Source: Camarhynchus parvulus (Eukaryota; Chordata; Aves; Passeriformes; Thraupidae). From it: a DNA stretch of 64,000 nt. The first letter of the stretch is position 1; every line of letters starts with the position of its first letter. Positions 23,901 through 33,648 of the stretch are shown here, in pieces. Position numbers and translations under genes: made by a program. The stretch is taken from the NCBI RefSeq assembly GCF_901933205.1, contig NC_044591.1:4313501-4377500 (forward strand), given 5' to 3'. Below the pieces are notes generated by a model, which worked only from the letters and a program-made list of their open reading frames with translations, was not told the origin of the DNA and did no database searches.

Positions 23901-26900
23901 CCCCTGTGAATCCCCCACCAGCTCGCAGGGTAGGGGGGTGAAGGGGTGGCTGGCTGGCTGCCCCCCTCCGCGCCATCCAGGAGCCCCTGGAACACCCCTG
24001 AAGCAGCATCTGGACACCCAGCTCAGCAGTCCACAGGAACAGCACATCACCAAACTCCTGGGTCCATCAGACCCCAGTGGAGCAACCCCCCAGCACTCAG
24101 CAGCCTGGCACCCCCGCTCCACAGATCTGTAAGGGCAGCACTCCAACAGCAGCTTACAGGGTCCATGGCACCCTGCAGCAGCAGCACCCCAGCACCCCAA
24201 CACTCAGCTGCAAGGGTCCCAGCCTGGCCCCAGCCCCGCATGCCACTCCATGCCCCCGAGGCACTATGTTGCAACAGAAGCGTGCCTCTGGAGGGATGGC
24301 TCCGTTGCCGGTGGCAGCCCTGCCACTGCAGGATGTCCTCTACACTCCCCTGGCATCTCCCGGCAGCGATGCACCGACACCCTGAGCCAGACTCCCTGCC
24401 AGCCCGGTGCCCAAAGGGCTGCGTGGCACCCACACCCCGGGGATGCTCTTCCCCACCGCTCATGCCACCCGCCTCGCGAGCACCCACCGTCCGTGCCAGC
24501 CATGCGTGAGTCCCTAAAGGCCCATGGTACCGTGCCAAGGCAGAGCCCCCTCCCCGCGGCCAGCGCCCGCAGCTCGCCCCGCTCGGCCGCGCCACGTCGG
24601 AGCCAGAGGGCTGCGGGTGCTGAGAGCCCAGCGGGCCGCTCGCGCTACCATCCAGCGCCGGCTGAGCCCCGGTGCCGGGAGCCGGCGCTAATAAAGCGGG
24701 CGCCGAGCAGCGGCCAAGCCCGCGGGCTGCAGTCAGCGCCGGGGAGCGGCGGTGCGCTCACGTGGCGGGGTCACGCCGGCCGGCTGAGCGCGAACAAAGG
24801 CCCTCTGTGTGCGGGGCCCGGCTGCTGCCCGGCCCTGCCAGCCCTGCCCTGGCGCCTCCGGCAGCCCCCGCACCGCCGCTCGGCCTCCAGCGTGGCGCCG
24901 GCGACGCGCAGCACCGAGGGCCCGGCACCGCGGGCAGGTGGCAGCCCCCAGGTGTCACCATCGATGCCATCGATGCCCCGTGGGTGCGGCACAGGGCCTG
25001 TCCGGCTGTGCCCCGCGCCAGGGCACCCCCCGAGCAGGGAGGAGCGTGGGGCCGCGGTACTTACTCTTCATCTGCCTGAGCGCCTTTCCTCCTAGGGAGA
25101 GAAGCAGAGAGGCGGCGCGGGGCGCGCGGCAGAGGAAGGATTTGGCCACCGCGAGACAAGAGAGAAGAGAAGCGGCCAGCAGTGAGAGCAGGCAGGGGCG
25201 AGCGGGCGTGGGAGCCCCCGCGCCGACACCGGAGGAGAGAAGGACAGAGAGGCTGTCAGGAGCCGCGCGGCCCAAGTGCCGCGGGAGGAGACGAGCCAAG
25301 GAGGTCAATGCCACAGTGCAGCCAACGGGACAGTGCCCAGGATCGCTCCCCGTGCCCAGCCCGCACCCTGCCACTTACTTCCCGTAGAGGAGGAGGAGCG
25401 GCGGGGGCCGGCGGGAGTCTCGGCGAGCGGGGGCGGCGGTGGGGGCGTCGGGCAGGCGGTGTCGGGCAGTGGTGGGGGCGGCGGTGGAGGGGGCAGCTCG
25501 GCACCGGACTTGCTCTCCCCATTGCTCATGGTGTCCGCCGAGATGGGTGATGCCTGGAAGGGAGCATGGGCAGGCGTTGCTCGGTGCCCGTGCCACTGAG
25601 CTGCGCACAGGCTCGCGGCGCAGGGCTCACCTCCTCGGTGTGCGCCATTCGCTGGGGGCCTGGCTGCTCGGCCGCGACGTGCCCCAGGTGCTTGTAGTAG
25701 TCACCGGTGCTCGGCTGCTTGCCGAAATTCCTTGACCGCCTGCTGGAGTCGGCCCGGCGCAGGCCCTCGGGACTGCTGTCACGCGATGCCAGCTGCAATG
25801 GGGAGCCCACCTCAGCCCCACCGTGCCCGGCTGTGACCGTGGCACAGGGCTGTAGTGGAGTAGGACCGTGCCAGCTCTTTGCCTTGGGGCAGATGCAGAG
25901 CTGGGATGGACGACGGGTGCGTGCCCTGGGGTCTGTTCGGCAAACGGCTCTACCAGGGGCTGCGTGCCATGTTGGCAGCGTGCAGCATCAGTGCCTGGCA
26001 CTGTGACCCCATAGCCTGTGCCCAGGATCCTGTCCAAGCCTCCCCCGGGATAACCCCCTGGGAACAGGAGTGCCGAGCCCCAGCCCCGCGGATTACAGGA
26101 AGCTTATCCCGCGCGGGGCTGGGGCCGGCTTCCAAACCTCCCTCTGAACAGGGCTCTCAAGCAGCGCAGCCTCAGCTCACCCCGGTGCATTCCACAGCGG
26201 CTTTGCTAGCTGTGCTGCCGAGTGCTGCGCTGCAGGGGGCTGTGCCTGCTGCCTGCGTTTGGGGTGCCATCTTGGCATAGCCCTGCTCCCCTTGCTTGGG
26301 GCCCCACTATTTGCATTTTCCCCGATGCCACCTCCACCCATGGCATTTTTACGGTGAGCCCAGCTGCTCGCCGCCACCACCTCCAGCCCCAGCTAAGTCA
26401 ACAAACGTCAGCTCAGTGCTTCCTACTGCAGCTGCCATGGGAATTGTGCCAAGCCTGGCTCCCACTCCGGCAGTCCCAGCCCCGGTCTGGCACAAGGGTC
26501 TGTGCCGCTGAGCCCCATTTCATGGGGCACCCACACCGCTGTGGCACCGCTCTGCCACACGCCCACACCTCCCCAAGGCAGTCCATTGCTCCGGTAAGCA
26601 ATAAAGAGCCAAGGCCATGCACAATGAGCACTGTGGGGTCCCAAACCCGCCACGTGCCTGGCTCACACTGCTCTGCTGAGACCCCCATCCCATGTGCCCC
26701 ATCCCCTAGAGCATTGGGCTCTGCCAGTGTCCTGACCATGCCCAGAATCCTGTCCCCGGGGAGGTGGCGAGAGCCATGGTAGGGGGGTCAGGGCGGCCCC
26801 AAACCTACTGCATCCTTATGCCCCCCCAGCCCGCCATGGAGGGCTGCACCCCTCTTACCTGTGCACGCCTGGCTGAGCCCTCTCAGCTCCTGGCAGCGCT

Positions 26901-29900
26901 GGCTGTGCCACCCGACACCTGTGGCGCGGGCGACACCGGAGCCGGCCGCTCGGGTTACCGCCTGCGCAGCTGCCCACGCCCAGCTCGGCATGGTGCCTGT
27001 GGTATCGCCGGGCCGCATGGGCGCGGCTGCCATGGCGTGGTGCTGCCGGGTGCCCCAGCCAGTGCAGCAGTGCATGGCCCACCCAGTGCCATGGAGCCAC
27101 CAGAGCATCACTGACCCCGGCTTGCTGCATCCTCACTGCTGGTTGAGCCCCATCCCCCCCAGTGCATGCCAGCGTTGCAGGCATGCGGCCTCCAGCTGGG
27201 ATTGTCCCCTCCCAGTGCAGGCAACAAGCGCTCAGATGGATGGGTGCCCTGTGGCATGTCCCTCCCGGGTGGTACGTCCCTTTGGCTGTGTTTGTGGCAT
27301 GGTGCGGGGGACACGGTGCGTGGGGCCGTACCTCTCGGCGCAGCGCCTGGCTCTCCACATGCCGCAGGTTGTTCTTGGCCCGCACGTAGATGTCAGCGGT
27401 GTGGGGGGCAGCGGGGGGCGCAGGTGCAGGGTAGTCAGGGGGTGGCGGGGGTGGCCGGGTGGAGGGGGGTGGGGGTGGCGGCGGGGGGAAGGCAGGGGGT
27501 GGTGGCGGCGGGGGACCCTCGCCTGCTGGGCCCCGGCCCCGTGGCCGCATCTCAGGGTCCAGCATGTCCATGTAGGCCTGCATGTCCGCCAGCGCCGGCT
27601 CAGGCACCCCTGCGCAGGGCAGGGGGTCAGGGGGGGCTGGACCCGCACCCCCCGCCCTGCGCCCCCTGGCCCCGCACTCACGGGCGGCGGGGACCCCTGG
27701 GGGGCCGCCCCTCTTCTCCCCGGTGCTGGACTGGCTGGAGTGGCAGGAGTCGTAGTTGGAGAGGGTGCTGGCAGGGGAGCCCACCTCGAAGCGCGCCTGG
27801 GGCACCGACGCCGTGGTGTTGGGCGATGACATGCCCGAGTCGGGCTGCCGGCATTCCCCATCTGCCGAGGGGTCTCTTGACAGCACGCGGTGCTCCACGC
27901 TCTGCCGGCACAGCCGAGGGGTCAGGCAGCAGCGCAGAGGTGGGGAGGCCCTGCTGATCCCCGTGTGCTCCCCACGCCCTCATCCCTGTACCATGTTCTC
28001 CACGGTGCGCAGGTACTGGGCGCAGTGGCTGTGGCCATTGTAGTCGGCGAGGTCAGCTGCTGTGTAGCCATCCTGGTCACGGATGCTGAGGTCGGCACCG
28101 TTCACCACCAGGATCTGGCAGCACTGGGGAGAGTGGGGGTGCATGGCAGGGCTGGAAGGAAGGGTCCCCCCTTGCCCTGACACCCTGTTGGCCACCAGCA
28201 CCCACCTCCAGCTCGCCATTCTCAGCAGCATCATGCAGCGGCGTGCCGCCCCAGCCGTCGGCAGTGATCTCCCCGCCGTGCAGCAGCAGCCAGCTCAGCA
28301 CCTTGGCGTGGCCACGGCTGGCAGCGAAATGCATGGCTGTGGCCCCTTCAGCATCCCGCTCCGACAGGCTCACCGTCGTGAAGCTCATCTGTGTGGGCAG
28401 GTGGGCTGAGCACTGGGACTCTGTGCCCTGTGCTGTGCCACGGCACTGTGCCACCATGCCGTGCCATGCCCGGACAGCGCTTACCAGCCACACGATGACA
28501 GTGTTGTGGCCCATCTGGGCGGCAGCGTGCAGGGGGGTCATGCCGTCGTAAGCGCGCGCGTGGGGGTCAGCCCCACAGTCCTGCACCAGGTACTGGATGA
28601 TCTCCAGGTGGCCTTCCTGGCAGGCGAGGTACAGCGGGGTGGCCCCCGTCTTGGTCTGGGCACTCAGCGTACTGCAAGTGGGGCACAGCGCCCGTCACCT
28701 GTGGCCACTGCTGCTGCCAAGGCTGGGACAAGGGGCGGGCAGGATACAAGGACATGGGGGCTTGTGGGACACAAGGAACATGGGCAGGTGCAGGGGAGAC
28801 AGCTGTGGGCAGGCAGGGCAGTGCCAAGGCTGGGAGCTGTCCACCCCATGGCTTCCCATAGGTCCCTGTGCTGCTGCGGTGGCTGCAGCTGCATTGGGAG
28901 GTCACTAAGTTAATCAGCCTGCTTAGGCTAAGCTCCTTCGTCCGGCTGTTTTTGGACACTGCAATTTAGTCGTATTTTAAAGTAAGCTGCTTACACAGCA
29001 CTGGCCGTGGAGCCGGCGGGGAAAGGCCAACCTGCACCATGGTGCTGCCCGGCCCAGCTGCTGGGTGCTGGTGTCCACTCGCTGCCCCAAAAGGCCTTGA
29101 CATCCTTGTGTCTCTCATCCTGAATTGTATATTCCAAATTGTGCAACCCAAATCCTGAATCCCACATCTTTTACTCCACATCCTCCATAGACCCATATTC
29201 TGATCCCACCTCCCGCGTCCTGCCTCCCGACCCCACAGGAAGCTGTTTTATTAAGTGCTCCATAAAAAAAAACCCTGCTGAATATTTAAAAAAGGAAGAG
29301 CAATAAATACTCTGCTCTGTTATCGCAACGATCGCAGGCCCTAAATAATTGATCCCTGTAACTGTGAGACGGGCTGTGGCCAGCACTCCCTTCCCGCTGT
29401 GCCTTGCGTGCCGTGCCACCGAGTGCCAGCCCCGTGGTCCAGCAGTGCCAGGCTGGCACAGCCCTGGGTGCTCCCCGAGCTGGGGATGGGGCTTGGGGCA
29501 GCTGCAGATTGGGGTGAAGGAGACAGCGGGAGCACGGGCACAGGGTCAGTCCCTGATTCCCATTTCTCAGTAATTGGGAAGGGGTTAAGCCACTCGGGCA
29601 CCACCGCTAAACTGCTTTGGCAGATGGCTGAGACCCCATGCTGGGCCACCGGCTGCCGGGGGCGATGCGAAGGTGGGCTGGGAGCATCCCGCAGCGGCAC
29701 CGGGATTGGATTTCGCAGCTGTAACGGAGCCTCCGGGCAGGCGCGGGGCTGGGAGCAGGGCCAGCCCTAAATAATTCAGGGGGAAGGCGGTGACAGCAGC
29801 GGAACAACCCCCGGCAAGCAGCGGGAAAGGCAATGCGAGCGCCCTGCCACACCTGGACTGACACAGTGGGCGTCGAGCAGGAGCAGTGACCGGTTTGGGG

Positions 29901-32176
29901 CTGGGCTTGGGCTCCAGGGGTTAATCCCAGAAGTGCTCAGGGCTAAGCTGGCACACCTGGGGCAAGGAGATAAAGAACTGGGGCTGGGACAGCTCTGGCC
30001 AGTAAGTGCCATGGGATCCAGGGATCTCTGTGACCCTGCCTGGAGGAGAAGATGCAGGGCTCTGGTTTTGTGGCACCCAGAGACAGAAGGGTGCCGAGTG
30101 CTGGTTCACATCCCGCTGCCTCAGGACTCCCTGGATGTGGGAGAGCTGTGCAACCCTTCCCACCCACAACCCTGGAGCCTTCCAGGGACAATGTGGAGCA
30201 ACAGCGCATCCCCCCGGCTCCGCTTTGGCTGGGTCTGTGGGTTATTTCTAGTGGCCTCTGCCCACCACAGGAAATCGGATTAGCGGCCACCTAATCACCT
30301 GCTGCAGCCTCGTGGCGAGGCCCGGCATCGCGGGCCCTGTGGGCTGCTGTGCCACCTAACCGGGGGACCAGCCCGGCCCCAGGTACCGCTCAGGAGGAAA
30401 AGCGGGGATGCTGCCGCCACGGAGCCGCCTGGGAGAGGCTGCCATGCCCAGCAATGCCCACGGACCTGGGCAAGCGGAAAGGTCGTCTCCGGCGCGGGGA
30501 GCAGCCTCTCCTCGGCGGTCAGCCTAATCCATTTACATAACAGCGGGCGGACAAAGGCGGCTGTGTTATCGCCCCGCGCCAGGAGCCGACTCAGCGGCCA
30601 GTGACAATATTTCTGCCAGCGCTCGCCCCTCTCCTCCTCTCCCTTTCTTTCTGGGCCATAAAGAAGGTGCAGCTGGCTGCCCAGCCTGATAACGCGGCCG
30701 CGTTGCCCTTGGAGCTGGGGGATCAGGGTGGCTGCAGCATTCGTCCCCAGGGCTGGCACCTTGCCCAGTGGCTGGAGGGAGGGTTGGGGCCACAGCGGGC
30801 ACTCTGTTCTCCCACTAACCCCTCTCCTGCTGGTGGGTGCCAACCTTCCGGCAGGCCCTGCCTCGCTGCCAGCAGTGGGGGCCGTTACCTGGGGCAGTGT
30901 CCCAAGAGGAGTCGCAGGGAAGGGAAATCCCCTTTCACCGCGGCGTAGTGGACGGGCAGCGCTCCCGTGTTGGTGGCTGCCGTGGGGTCGCTGCCTCCAA
31001 AGCGGAGGAGCCAGTCGATCACCTCATGGTGACCGAAGCGGGCTGCCAGGTGTAGGATGGTGGCACCGGAGTTGTCTGTGTCCTGCAGGAGGAAGTGGGA
31101 CGGCTGTCAGTGCCAGGCACCAAGCCCTTCCGGCAAGGGGGTTGGGGACCGCAGGGGCATCCCCCAGCCCGGAGCTGGTGCCAGGCGGGTGGGGCGGCCA
31201 GGGTGGAGTTCCTGTCCGTTCGGAGCGGGGCTGGAGCAGGAGCACAGAGCATCGGAGCCACCGTGGGACCAGCGTGTCTGCCTCCGTCAAGGGCCTGCGT
31301 CCGCACACAGTGAGTGCAGCACAATGCCCTCCTTGTTCTACCGGCCGCGCAGCCCCTAACCGCGAACTTGCCGCCGAGCCCCGCTGTGCCGCCGGCCCGT
31401 CCGCCCTCCGCGCTCGGTGGGGCGCGGGTAGCGCTGGCCCCTGGCCAGGAGGTCGCCGATGCGTGCTGACCCCTTCCTTCCCGATTAATCTCCTCTCCCA
31501 AGCCCGCCGCCTCCTCTTCCTTCGGCCGTCACATGTCTTTAACTCTCGGCCGGCCCCGGGGCAAGCCGCTTACCGCCGCGGTCCCGCCGTTGTGTAACCC
31601 CGGGAGGGGGCGGCAGCCCCGGGCAATATGTGCTGCCCTCGCGGCCGAACCCCTCCGGGATGCCGGGGACTCTCCGGGTCCGTCGGACACCGGCCGCTGT
31701 ACACGGCAGAGCCCTGCCCGTGCCGGCTAGGACAGACCCTGGCTCGCCGTCGGCAGGGTTGGAAGCACCACGCGTGACCGTCTCCCCGCGGCCACAGCCA
31801 CCCACACGGGACCGCGGAACGCCTCCCCGGCCGCCCGCGCCACCGAGGGACCCTCCTCCGCCCCCCGCGCCCCCGCTCGCACCTGCACGCCGCAGCCCCC
31901 CTGCGTGAGCAGCCACTGGAGACAGGCGAGGTTGCCGGTGGCGGCGGCGTCGTGGGCCGGCGTGGCCCCGTTCCGCGCCCGCGCGTCCCCGCGGATCGCG
32001 GCCTCGGCCGCCAGGTACCGGAGGCAGGCGAGGCGACCGGCACGGGCAGCGTGGTGCGCGGGGGTCGCGCCCAGGGCGTCCCGCAGCCCCGGCCGCAGTA
32101 GCCCGGCCGCCCGCAGCCCCCGCAGCGCCTCCACGTCGCCCTGTCGCGCCGCCTGCAGCGCCCGCTCCAGCGCCAT
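20919..32176 (-). CDS. ESPN: ESPN (espin), ankyrin-repeat actin-bundling protein, classical isoform
   Basis: Espin crosslinks actin filaments in hair-cell stereocilia and microvilli. Exons on the minus strand: 32176-31883, 31082-30889, 28671-28485, 28388-28206, 28123-27992, 27901-27682, 27609-27332, 25792-25631, 25553-25379, 23849-23704, 23615-23334, then 21334-21254, 21172-21161 and 21066-20919. The first five encode the ankyrin repeats (for example [19 protein letters not shown]). Next come [13 protein letters not shown], proline-rich runs, a WH2 motif ([15 protein letters not shown]), [13 protein letters not shown] and the actin-bundling module ending [18 protein letters not shown]. The length would be 830 residues; human has 854. 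One extra base at about 21297 breaks the frame in exon 21334-21254, so the classical tail is not open as written. Start ATG 32176 begins [17 protein letters not shown], typical for espins. Confidence 0.93.
21161..21172 (-). other. ESPN: 12-nt ESPN microexon
   Basis: GGAGCAGAAACG is flanked by CGAAG/acceptor-like TTCGCAG and by GTGAGT. It supplies the residues REQKR between LEEE and KEQEKL, exactly the spacing seen in human espin. The phases are 2 on both sides, so it is needed for the conserved sequence. Confidence 0.85.
21254..21334 (-). pseudogene. ESPN: ESPN bundling-module exon with a single-base frameshift
   Basis: The exon reads [12 protein letters not shown] and then leaves the conserved frame; the expected next residues ([14 protein letters not shown]) are present one base out of phase. 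The plus strand has TCCAGGCCAGGC at 21291-21302, where the conserved frame needs one C fewer at 21297-21298. The exon is 81 bp where 80 bp would restore phase with the flanking exons. Acceptor and donor are intact. It is either a true frameshift allele or a sequencing or assembly error; the surrounding residues are otherwise fully conserved, which favours error or a very recent change. Confidence 0.8.
21573..21578 (-). terminator. Proximal poly(A) signal for the ESPNL-like ESPN isoform
   Basis: AATAAA on the minus strand, 290 bp past the stop codon at 21867 and upstream (in gene direction) of the classical bundling-module exons. It is placed to end a transcript that uses the alternative terminal exon. 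Confidence 0.75.
21867..23102 (-). CDS. ESPN: ESPN alternative terminal coding exon, ESPNL-like C-terminus
   Basis: A 1,236-bp exon whose acceptor (CCGCAG before 23102) joins in phase 0 to the exon ending at 23334, giving QRRK then PGNRSPP and 411 codons before TGA at 21867. An AATAAA follows at 21573. The predicted isoform is 1,162 residues. Recognisable blocks include [76 protein letters not shown] and [16 protein letters not shown]. As I recall, the human paralogue ESPNL ends with the same series of blocks, whereas mammalian ESPN runs directly from QRRK into the bundling module. The coordinates follow a strong acceptor and a fully open frame. That the exon is used as an alternative last exon is inference from the splice phase and the poly(A) signal. 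Confidence 0.85.
   Translation of the reverse strand, partial: PGNRSPPLCRGGVPGPAGQPMREEDMQHLERQLGSLRVMHEAGQPLPGLEELLPLVPLSAPPAPRRFALAHQDAPARGSQSPPLPRSAAAPPATPRGREGPGAGGAGRGPGAQHDARSEILGCGVSVRSLKANYEGPGGPPAPAPRVTKRKRVQPPGSTRRPILEEEYGDGALRRSRPALPEPSSPHERTKGCKERAVFLFLEHWKKRALSAVPGEERPRRPGRRRPAAGRLLARWRSVARRVPGRQIRRLSRTTLLYWPQHFLPYVGGSPMPHDSLSLELFMLGYFQLLEMPLSPEERRFRHLLCYEMFDRLGSHSWHRVRRFHRTVLEQVEAGHRHWLDGFEDLVQEFFGDDPVAAVESLAEPPTVAPEGQGAAVPVPELGEFSEEDVCRFIDRSFSFWKEKEAEMFDT
25065..25091 (-). other. ESPN: Predicted 27-nt cassette microexon of ESPN
   Basis: On the minus strand a pyrimidine tract ending CCTAG precedes 27 nt, followed by GTAAGTACC, a near-perfect donor. In the phase of the flanking exons (25553-25379 and 23849-23704) it adds RGKALRQMK before STKSFNM, with no frame change. 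A TGC lies 13 nt before the acceptor within CTCTGCTTCTC, the position of the UGC enhancer used by SRRM4. The exon is predicted from sequence only. Confidence 0.55.
27410..27530 (-). repeat. Proline-rich low-complexity coding tract in ESPN
   Basis: C-rich sequence (G-rich on the plus strand) in the ESPN exon 27609-27332 encodes several uninterrupted runs of six to eight prolines. In mammalian espins the corresponding region binds profilin and EVH1 or SH3 partners. Confidence 0.8.
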
Positions 32177-32905
32177 CCCGGCGGCGGCCCCGGCCCCAGC
32201 GGCCCCGGCGGCGGCCCCGGCCCCGGCGGCCCCGGCCGCCGCTTGGCACTGTGCGGCGCTCCCGCCCCGCCGCCCCCCGGCCCCGCCGGCTCCTCCTCTC
32301 CCTCCCCCGGGGCCGCCCCTCCGCCCGCCCCGCCCGACGGCGCGGCGATTGCCCGCCGCTCGGGACCCCCGCACCGCTCCCCCCGGCCCCTGCTGGGGCA
32401 GCCGCGCTTTGCCGAGTGGCGAACGGCACCAGGACCGGCACCGGTGCAAGTCCGGGTGGACTCCAAAACGGACCGCTCGCGGCTGCCTGTCCGCGGCCCC
32501 ACGGGTGTCCCCTCCCGCCGCCCGCCCAGGCAAGAGGGCTCCTCCGGCACCCCGGCCGTGCGCTGCCGGTCCTAGCAGCGCAGGCAGAACGGGGGGCTCT
32601 GGACGGACGGCTGGCCCGCTTCAGCCGGCCGCGGGGTGCCGGCAGTCGGGCACGGTCCGCTTTGGTATCCACCCAGCCTTGCAGCGGTCGGGTCCCGGCC
32701 GCCATTAGGAGAAGTCGTTTTATGAATCGCTGGCGCGGCAGCGGGCGGCGCGGGCGGACGGGCGGGGAGACCCTCCGTCAGGACCGCGGACAGCGGAGGT
32801 GCTTCTCGATCAGCACCGAGGACAAGGCAAGGCCGCCCTGCCCGCCTCCTTCCCTGCCTGTCCCCCGCCCTCCCTGCCCGGCCCTCCCGCCCTGCCCCGC
32901 CGCGG

Positions 32906-32913
32906 TTTATAAA
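32906..32913. promoter_or_regulatory. TTTATAAA palindrome, candidate TATA box
   Basis: TTTATAAA is its own reverse complement and stands alone in GC-rich DNA, 730 bp before the ESPN start codon. It could position ESPN transcription on the minus strand or an upstream start on the plus strand. Assignment to ESPN is inference. Confidence 0.4.
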
Positions 32914-33413
32914 GCCGGTAGCGGCATGGACAGCGGGAGCGCCCTGTCCCCACCGGGCGTTGCGCGGCAGGCACCCCGACTCCGGCCCCGTCCTGCCTCT
33001 GCCGAGCTGTGCAAAGTAACAGCTCCGGCATTTCCAGCCCGCTGCGCCCGCGGGCGGCTCCGTCTGCCCGCAGACCCTCCGGTCCCTCACGGAGACTCGC
33101 CGCCTCGCTTGGACCGACGAGAGCCGAGAGCTCGCGGTCGGTGAAGCCGTGACTGCCGTGGCTCCTGGCACCTCGTGTCCCCCGGGCGCGACCTGAACCC
33201 CCTCCGGACCCTGCGTGCGCTCCACTGCGAGCTGTCACTGCCTGCTCGGGACTGTCGCCACCACCCGACCCAAAACCCCGGAGCGCCCACGGGAACTGTG
33301 TTACAACCGGGGAGAGCCGACGGCGCCGGGAACGCACCGGGAACGGGGCTGCCTGTGCCGACCCTAAGCCGCTGGCTCCCCACGAGTCCCCGAGCTGGCA
33401 GGGGGGACCCCGG

Positions 33414-33495
33414 TCCCGGTGGGCTCACACGAGTCCGCGGGCAGCCCCGGACCCCAGTCCCGGTGGGCTCACACGAGTCCGCGGGCAGCCCCGGA
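33414..33495 (+). repeat. 44-bp tandem duplication upstream of ACOT7
   Basis: Two copies of a 38-bp identical block beginning TCCCGGTGGGCTCACACGAG, at 33414 and 33458 (period 44 bp). Confidence 0.85.
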
Positions 33496-33648
33496 GCCGC
33501 CCGGCTCCCCGCTCCGCCCCGCGCGCTGTCCGCCAATGGCGCGGCGCGGCGGGGGCGTGCCGGGGCGCGGCGGGGCCGGGGGCGCGGCGGGGGGGGGCCA
33601 AGGCGGCGGTGCCGCAGCGCCGCTGCGGGCGGGGCGCCGGTGCCGCCA

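Larger units (their letters stand above)
32177..33648. promoter_or_regulatory. Divergent CpG-island region between ESPN and ACOT7
   Basis: The ESPN and ACOT7 start codons face away from each other, 1.47 kb apart, in very CpG-rich DNA. The region holds the TTTATAAA palindrome at 32906-32913 and a 44-bp tandem duplication at 33414-33495. I find no bHLH or Orange-domain exon here, although human has HES2 between these genes. Open frames in the region are GC artefacts. Confidence 0.65.

Noticed and set aside
31539..32705. 388- and 326-codon minus-strand frames around ESPN exon 1
   Set aside because: Off-frame readings of the CpG island; the ankyrin-coding frame starting at 32176 is the real one.
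32177..33648. Possible HES2 gene in the ESPN/ACOT7 gap
   Set aside because: Searched by eye for bHLH and WRPW-type coding sequence on both strands; none found.
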